Below, piece after piece: positions 5,538 through 8,597 of a stretch of 8,597 nucleotides of DNA. Origin of the DNA: Pseudorhodobacter sp. (GTDB lineage: Bacteria > Pseudomonadota > Alphaproteobacteria > Rhodobacterales > Rhodobacteraceae). Numbering within the stretch: the stretch's first letter is position 1; every line of letters starts with the position of its first letter. The notes below the pieces were generated by a model. It made no database searches and had not been told where the DNA came from. It worked only from the letters and a program-made list of their open reading frames with translations. The position numbers and the translations under genes were made by a program. Location: assembly GCA_014378345.1 (NCBI GenBank), contig JACMNW010000359.1, positions 1 to 8,597 on the forward strand, written 5' to 3'.

Positions 5538-6746
5538 ATGGCGCTTCCCGTTCTTCCCAACCCCACTGCCCGGCGCATTTTCCTTGCTCGTCACGCATTG
5601 GCCGATGCAGCGGCTTTGCCTGCCAAAGGTGCCGCACTTGCAGCGCTGATAGACCGCATCGGTTTCGTCCAGGTCGACAGCATCACTACCGTTGAACGCG
5701 CTCATCACATGATCCTGTTCGCCCGCCGCCAGTCCTACAAGCCCGAATACCTCAAACCCCTTTTGGAAACCAACCGCGCCCTGTTTGAACATTGGACGCA
5801 TGACGCCTCAATCCTGCCTGTGGCCCTGTTTCCGCACTGGCAGCACCGCTTTGCCCGCGACGGTCACCGCTTGGCTGATAACTGGCGCAGCTGGTTCCGC
5901 GATGGATACGAGGCGAAATTTGACGAAATCCTGCGCCGTATTTCAGACGAAGGTCCCGTCACCAGCACCGATGTCGGCGTAGGTGAGGCGCGCGGCAAAG
6001 GCGGCTGGTGGGATTGGCACCCCTCCAAAACAGCACTCGAATGGCTCTGGCGCACAGGCGCTTTGTCCATCACCCGCCGTGATGGCTTCCAAAAGGTCTA
6101 CGACCTTACTGAACGCGTGATTCCAGAGTGCCACCGCACGGCCACCCCAAGTCTTGATGAAACCACAAACTGGGCCTGCACCTCCGCCCTTAATCACCTT
6201 GGCTTTGCCAGCCCAACCGAACTCGCCGCCTATTGGAACGCCGTCCCCATCGCTGACGCCCGCGCATGGTGTCGCACGGAACTGGCACGGCAAACCCTCA
6301 TTGAAATTGCCGTTCAAAACGCTGATGGCACCTCCCGCGCCGCCTACACCCGCCCCGACATCCTGACCGAAACTCCCTCAAATCCTCCAACCCGCCTGCG
6401 CATCCTCTCTCCCTTCGATCCCGCCCTGCGCGACCGTAACCGCGCCGAACGTCTGTTTGGCTTTAAGTACCGGATCGAGGTTTTCGTGCCTGAAGCAAAA
6501 CGCATCTACGGCTATTATGTTTTTCCTGTCTTAGAGGCTGCGCATTTAATCGGCCGAATTGATGTAAAAGCCTTTCGCGACCGCAGGGTTTTACGCGTTC
6601 GGGCATTTTGGCTAGAAACTGGGATGCAGTTCACTTTGGGACGGTTGGCGCGCCTTGAGGCGGAACTAAACCGGATGGCGCGGTTTTCCGGTTGCACCTC
6701 GGTCGAGTTTGACGAAGGCTGGCAACGCACAGACCTGCGTCAGTGA
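5538..6746 (+). CDS. YcaQ/AlkX-like winged-helix DNA glycosylase (HTH_42 family)
   Basis: 402 residues, close to the length of E. coli YcaQ (AlkX). Members of this family (PF06224) are winged-helix DNA glycosylases: Streptomyces AlkZ unhooks azinomycin crosslinks, and E. coli YcaQ excises N7-alkylated purines and unhooks nitrogen-mustard-type crosslinks. The catalytic motif is QxQ in AlkZ and QxD in the YcaQ branch. Here it reads FVQVDSI, with Gln45 and Asp47, placing the protein in the YcaQ branch. ERAHHMILFAR (53-63) and the C-terminal IYGYYVFPVLEAAHLIGRID (20 residues) are also typical. It is soluble and cytoplasmic. The ATG at 5538 is the first possible start after an in-frame TAA at 5514, but has no ribosome binding site. 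It starts 47 bases after rlmN and could also be read through from it. Its end meets the LOG-family gene. Confidence 0.9.
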   Translation: MALPVLPNPTARRIFLARHALADAAALPAKGAALAALIDRIGFVQVDSITTVERAHHMILFARRQSYKPEYLKPLLETNRALFEHWTHDASILPVALFPHWQHRFARDGHRLADNWRSWFRDGYEAKFDEILRRISDEGPVTSTDVGVGEARGKGGWWDWHPSKTALEWLWRTGALSITRRDGFQKVYDLTERVIPECHRTATPSLDETTNWACTSALNHLGFASPTELAAYWNAVPIADARAWCRTELARQTLIEIAVQNADGTSRAAYTRPDILTETPSNPPTRLRILSPFDPALRDRNRAERLFGFKYRIEVFVPEAKRIYGYYVFPVLEAAHLIGRIDVKAFRDRRVLRVRAFWLETGMQFTLGRLARLEAELNRMARFSGCTSVEFDEGWQRTDLRQ

Positions 6747-6753
6747 CATAGTC

Positions 6754-7575
6754 TTAAGTGACGACGGGCCAAGCATCAATTGCGGCCATGGCCTCTTCTG
6801 CGGTTTCAACAAACTTGAACAATGAAAGATCACGTTCAGAAATAACGCCTGCGTCAGCCAGCGCTTGCCAGTTCAGTATTCTTTCCCAAAACACGCGGCC
6901 AAACAGCAAAAACGGTACCCGTTTCATCCGACCGGTTTGAATAAGTGTCAGGGCTTCAAACGTTTCATCAAGCGTGCCAAACCCACCCGGAAAGACGCAA
7001 ATTGCCCGCGCACGCATAAGAAAATGCATCTTACGAATCGCAAAATAATGAAAGTTGAAACATAGGTCGGGGGTCACGTATTCGTTCGGCGCCTGTTCAT
7101 GCGGCAACACGATGTTCAAGCCAATAGACTGCCCGCCCGCATCAGCCGCACCGCGATTGCCCGCCTCCATCACGCCCGGCCCGCCTCCTGTCATAATCAC
7201 ATCTTGCCGCCCGCCGTTTTCCATCGACCTCAGGGTCATCAGTTGGGCAAACCGGCGCGCTTCTTCGTAGAAATGTGAAAGATCGGCCATCGCGGCAGAT
7301 TTGGCAGTGTGTTTTTTGGCAGGCTCTGGTATCCGCGCGCCGCCAAACATCACGACGGTCGAAGTGATACCCCGTTCATCCAAAATCATCTGCGGCTTTA
7401 GCAATTCCAGCTGCAATCGCACCGGGCGCAATTCCTCGCGGCACATGAATTGATCGTCAACAAACGCCAATTGATAGGATGGTGACCGCGTTTGCGGCGT
7501 ATCAGGTATTGCCCGCGCGGTTTTCGCGTCTTGCTTGCTATCGCGAAACGGGTGGTTGCGCGGTTCGTCGTTCAT
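6754..7575 (-). CDS. LOG-family protein (TIGR00730 / lysine-decarboxylase-like fold), probable nucleoside 5'-monophosphate phosphoribohydrolase
   Basis: 273 residues. The Rossmann-fold domain starts near residue 70 (TSTVVMFGGARIPEP) and carries GGGPGVMEAGNRGA (130-143), FAIRKMHF (178-185) and the signature PGGFGTLDETFE (196-207). In LOG enzymes the arginine of the RK pair (Arg181) and the glutamate of PGGxGTxxE (Glu204) are catalytic; they release a base from a nucleoside monophosphate. Older annotations call such proteins lysine decarboxylases, which the PGGxGTxxE motif contradicts. Residues 1-60 are a polar extension, longer than in the compact plant-type LOGs. AGGA (7587-7584) lies 8 bases before the ATG at 7575, which decides the start; a longer frame to 7716 would run back over the dapD promoter and start. 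Whether the substrate is a cytokinin nucleotide or an ordinary one such as AMP cannot be seen. Confidence 0.92.
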   Translation of the reverse strand: MNDEPRNHPFRDSKQDAKTARAIPDTPQTRSPSYQLAFVDDQFMCREELRPVRLQLELLKPQMILDERGITSTVVMFGGARIPEPAKKHTAKSAAMADLSHFYEEARRFAQLMTLRSMENGGRQDVIMTGGGPGVMEAGNRGAADAGGQSIGLNIVLPHEQAPNEYVTPDLCFNFHYFAIRKMHFLMRARAICVFPGGFGTLDETFEALTLIQTGRMKRVPFLLFGRVFWERILNWQALADAGVISERDLSLFKFVETAEEAMAAIDAWPVVT

Positions 7576-7611
7576 AGGGGGTATCCTGCAATTGACATTT
7601 TGGGGCGGGAA

Positions 7612-7640
7612 TTGCGTGGCCTTTGCCGACCGTCTATAGG
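7612..7640 (+). promoter_or_regulatory. Candidate sigma-70-type promoter of dapD
   Basis: TTGCGT (7612-7617), 17 bases, then TATAGG (7635-7640) gives a predicted transcript start near 7647 and a leader of about 30 bases. The -35 lies inside a short inverted repeat, GCAATT (7588-7593) and AATTGC (7610-7615), set between dapD and the divergent LOG gene. Confidence 0.5.
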
Positions 7641-7663
7641 CTAGGGCCAAACATGACCACTGC

Positions 7664-7669
7664 AAAGGA
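7664..7669 (+). promoter_or_regulatory. Ribosome binding site that decides the dapD start
   Basis: AAAGGA followed by 7 bases and the ATG at 7677. It rules in favour of this start over in-frame ATGs at 7623 and 7653, neither of which has a comparable site; the former lies upstream of the predicted transcription start. Confidence 0.75.
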
Positions 7670-7676
7670 ACGCCTG

Positions 7677-8504
7677 ATGTCGCACGCAGATCTTGAAACA
7701 ACCATCGACGCTGCATGGGACGCCCGCGATAGCATCAGCGCCACCACTAAAGGTGCGGTGCGGGAGGCAATAGAGGCTGCCCTTACTGCCTTGGACGCTG
7801 GTACGCTACGGGTGGCGGAGCGCAGCGCCAAAGGGGACTGGACCGTTAAGCAATGGGCAAAGAAAGCTGTGCTACTCGGCTTTCGTCTGCGCGATATGGA
7901 GGCGCAGTCGGGCGGTGCGCAGGGGGGCGTTTGGTGGGATAAAGTTGATAGCAAGTTCAAAGGCTGGGGCGATAATCAATGGCGCGCAGCAGGCTTTCGC
8001 GCCGTGCATGGGTCTGTGGTGCGCCATTCCGCCTTCATCGGCAAAGGCGTTGTGCTGATGCCATCTTTCGTCAACCTCGGCGCGTTTGTGGATGAAGGCA
8101 CCATGGTTGATACTTGGGCCACCGTCGGGTCTTGCGCGCAAATCGGCAAAAACGTGCACCTTTCGGGCGGTGTCGGCATCGGCGGTGTGCTGGAACCGAT
8201 GCAGGCCGGCCCAACCATCATCGAAGACAACTGCTTTATCGGTGCGCGGTCAGAGGTGGTCGAAGGCTGCATCGTACGCGAAGGGTCGGTTCTGGGCATG
8301 GGCGTGTTCATCGGCAAATCAACCAAGATCGTCGACCGCGAAACTGGCACCGTTTCCTACGGCGAGGTGCCCGCAGGATCAGTGGTCGTGGCCGGATCAA
8401 TGCCCTCCAAAAACGGCATCCACCTTTACTGCGCAGTCATCGTGAAAAAGGTCGATGCGCAGACCAGATCAAAAACCAGTATCAACGAGCTGTTGCGCGA
8501 TTAA
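7677..8504 (+). CDS. dapD: 2,3,4,5-tetrahydropyridine-2,6-dicarboxylate N-succinyltransferase DapD
   Basis: Transfers succinyl from succinyl-CoA to tetrahydrodipicolinate in the succinylase branch of the diaminopimelate/lysine pathway, supplying murein cross-links and lysine; it acts in the cytoplasm as a trimer. The 275 residues match the family's usual 274-275. An N-terminal helical domain (about 1-105) is followed by a left-handed beta-helix of hexapeptide repeats (about 110-240). This includes VDEGTMVDTWATVGS (138-152), GKNVHLSGGVGIGGVLEP (157-174) and EDNCFIGARSEVVEG (183-197). The C-terminal part, YCAVIVKKVDAQTR (251-264) and INELLR (269-274), is nearly identical to E. coli DapD. The catalytic acidic region around Asp139 and Glu140 is intact. 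It is divergent from the LOG gene, with its own promoter and ribosome binding site. Confidence 0.97.
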   Translation: MSHADLETTIDAAWDARDSISATTKGAVREAIEAALTALDAGTLRVAERSAKGDWTVKQWAKKAVLLGFRLRDMEAQSGGAQGGVWWDKVDSKFKGWGDNQWRAAGFRAVHGSVVRHSAFIGKGVVLMPSFVNLGAFVDEGTMVDTWATVGSCAQIGKNVHLSGGVGIGGVLEPMQAGPTIIEDNCFIGARSEVVEGCIVREGSVLGMGVFIGKSTKIVDRETGTVSYGEVPAGSVVVAGSMPSKNGIHLYCAVIVKKVDAQTRSKTSINELLRD

Positions 8505-8517
8505 ATGCGCGCCCGGG

Positions 8518-8545
8518 GTCAGCGCGGCGAAGACATCGCGCTGAC
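8518..8545. other. Perfect 9-bp hairpin just after dapD
   Basis: GTCAGCGCG (8518-8526) and CGCGCTGAC (8537-8545) pair perfectly around a 10-base loop, 13 bases after the dapD stop. Neither strand has a T-run after it, so it is not a standard intrinsic terminator. It could protect the 3' end of the dapD mRNA, or be part of a gene continuing beyond the window: an ATG at 8505 directly after the TAA opens a frame to the window end (MRARGQRGED...), but it has no convincing ribosome binding site. Confidence 0.4.
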
Positions 8546-8597
8546 AAAGATACTGGGGAAAGAGCAACGGCAGCACACGGAACCCTGCGAACATCGC

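Overview
The window is about 58-60% GC (by eye) and looks like a chromosomal housekeeping region of an alphaproteobacterium of the order Rhodobacterales, probably the Roseobacter group. The evidence is the protein set: a DUF2794 protein, an exported IalB-family protein, a 275-residue DapD, and a leucyl aminopeptidase coupled to an NlpC/P60 protein. I see no transposase, integrase, phage gene, CRISPR array, tRNA or rRNA.

Layout, left to right. The + strand opens inside an M17 leucyl aminopeptidase gene (5' end missing), which overlaps by ATGA an NlpC/P60 cysteine peptidase with no signal peptide (1-1823). A DUF2794 gene on the - strand (1895-2242) converges on this pair. A 258-base gap (2243-2500) holds a likely leaderless promoter for DUF2794, a 16-base inverted repeat and a run of stem-loops. 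Next, on the - strand, is a ReAV-type (Rhizobium etli type) L-asparaginase (2501-3499). Divergent from it is a secreted IalB-like protein (3670-4203) with a strong intrinsic terminator. Then on the + strand come rlmN (4342-5490) and a YcaQ/AlkX-like DNA glycosylase (5538-6746). The latter meets a LOG-family phosphoribohydrolase on the - strand (6754-7575) tail to tail, 7 bases apart. The LOG gene shares a short divergent promoter region with dapD (7677-8504). The last 93 bases hold a perfect 9-bp hairpin and no gene I can support.

How the genes relate. Most are single-gene units for separate housekeeping jobs: rRNA/tRNA methylation, DNA repair, nucleotide hydrolysis, lysine/diaminopimelate synthesis and asparagine breakdown. 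The one clear functional pair is the aminopeptidase with the NlpC/P60 peptidase. Its coupling and predicted cytoplasmic location suggest peptide breakdown, possibly of recycled murein peptides. I do not see a new multi-gene system. The least explained parts are the structured 2243-2500 gap and two genes that appear to be transcribed without leaders.
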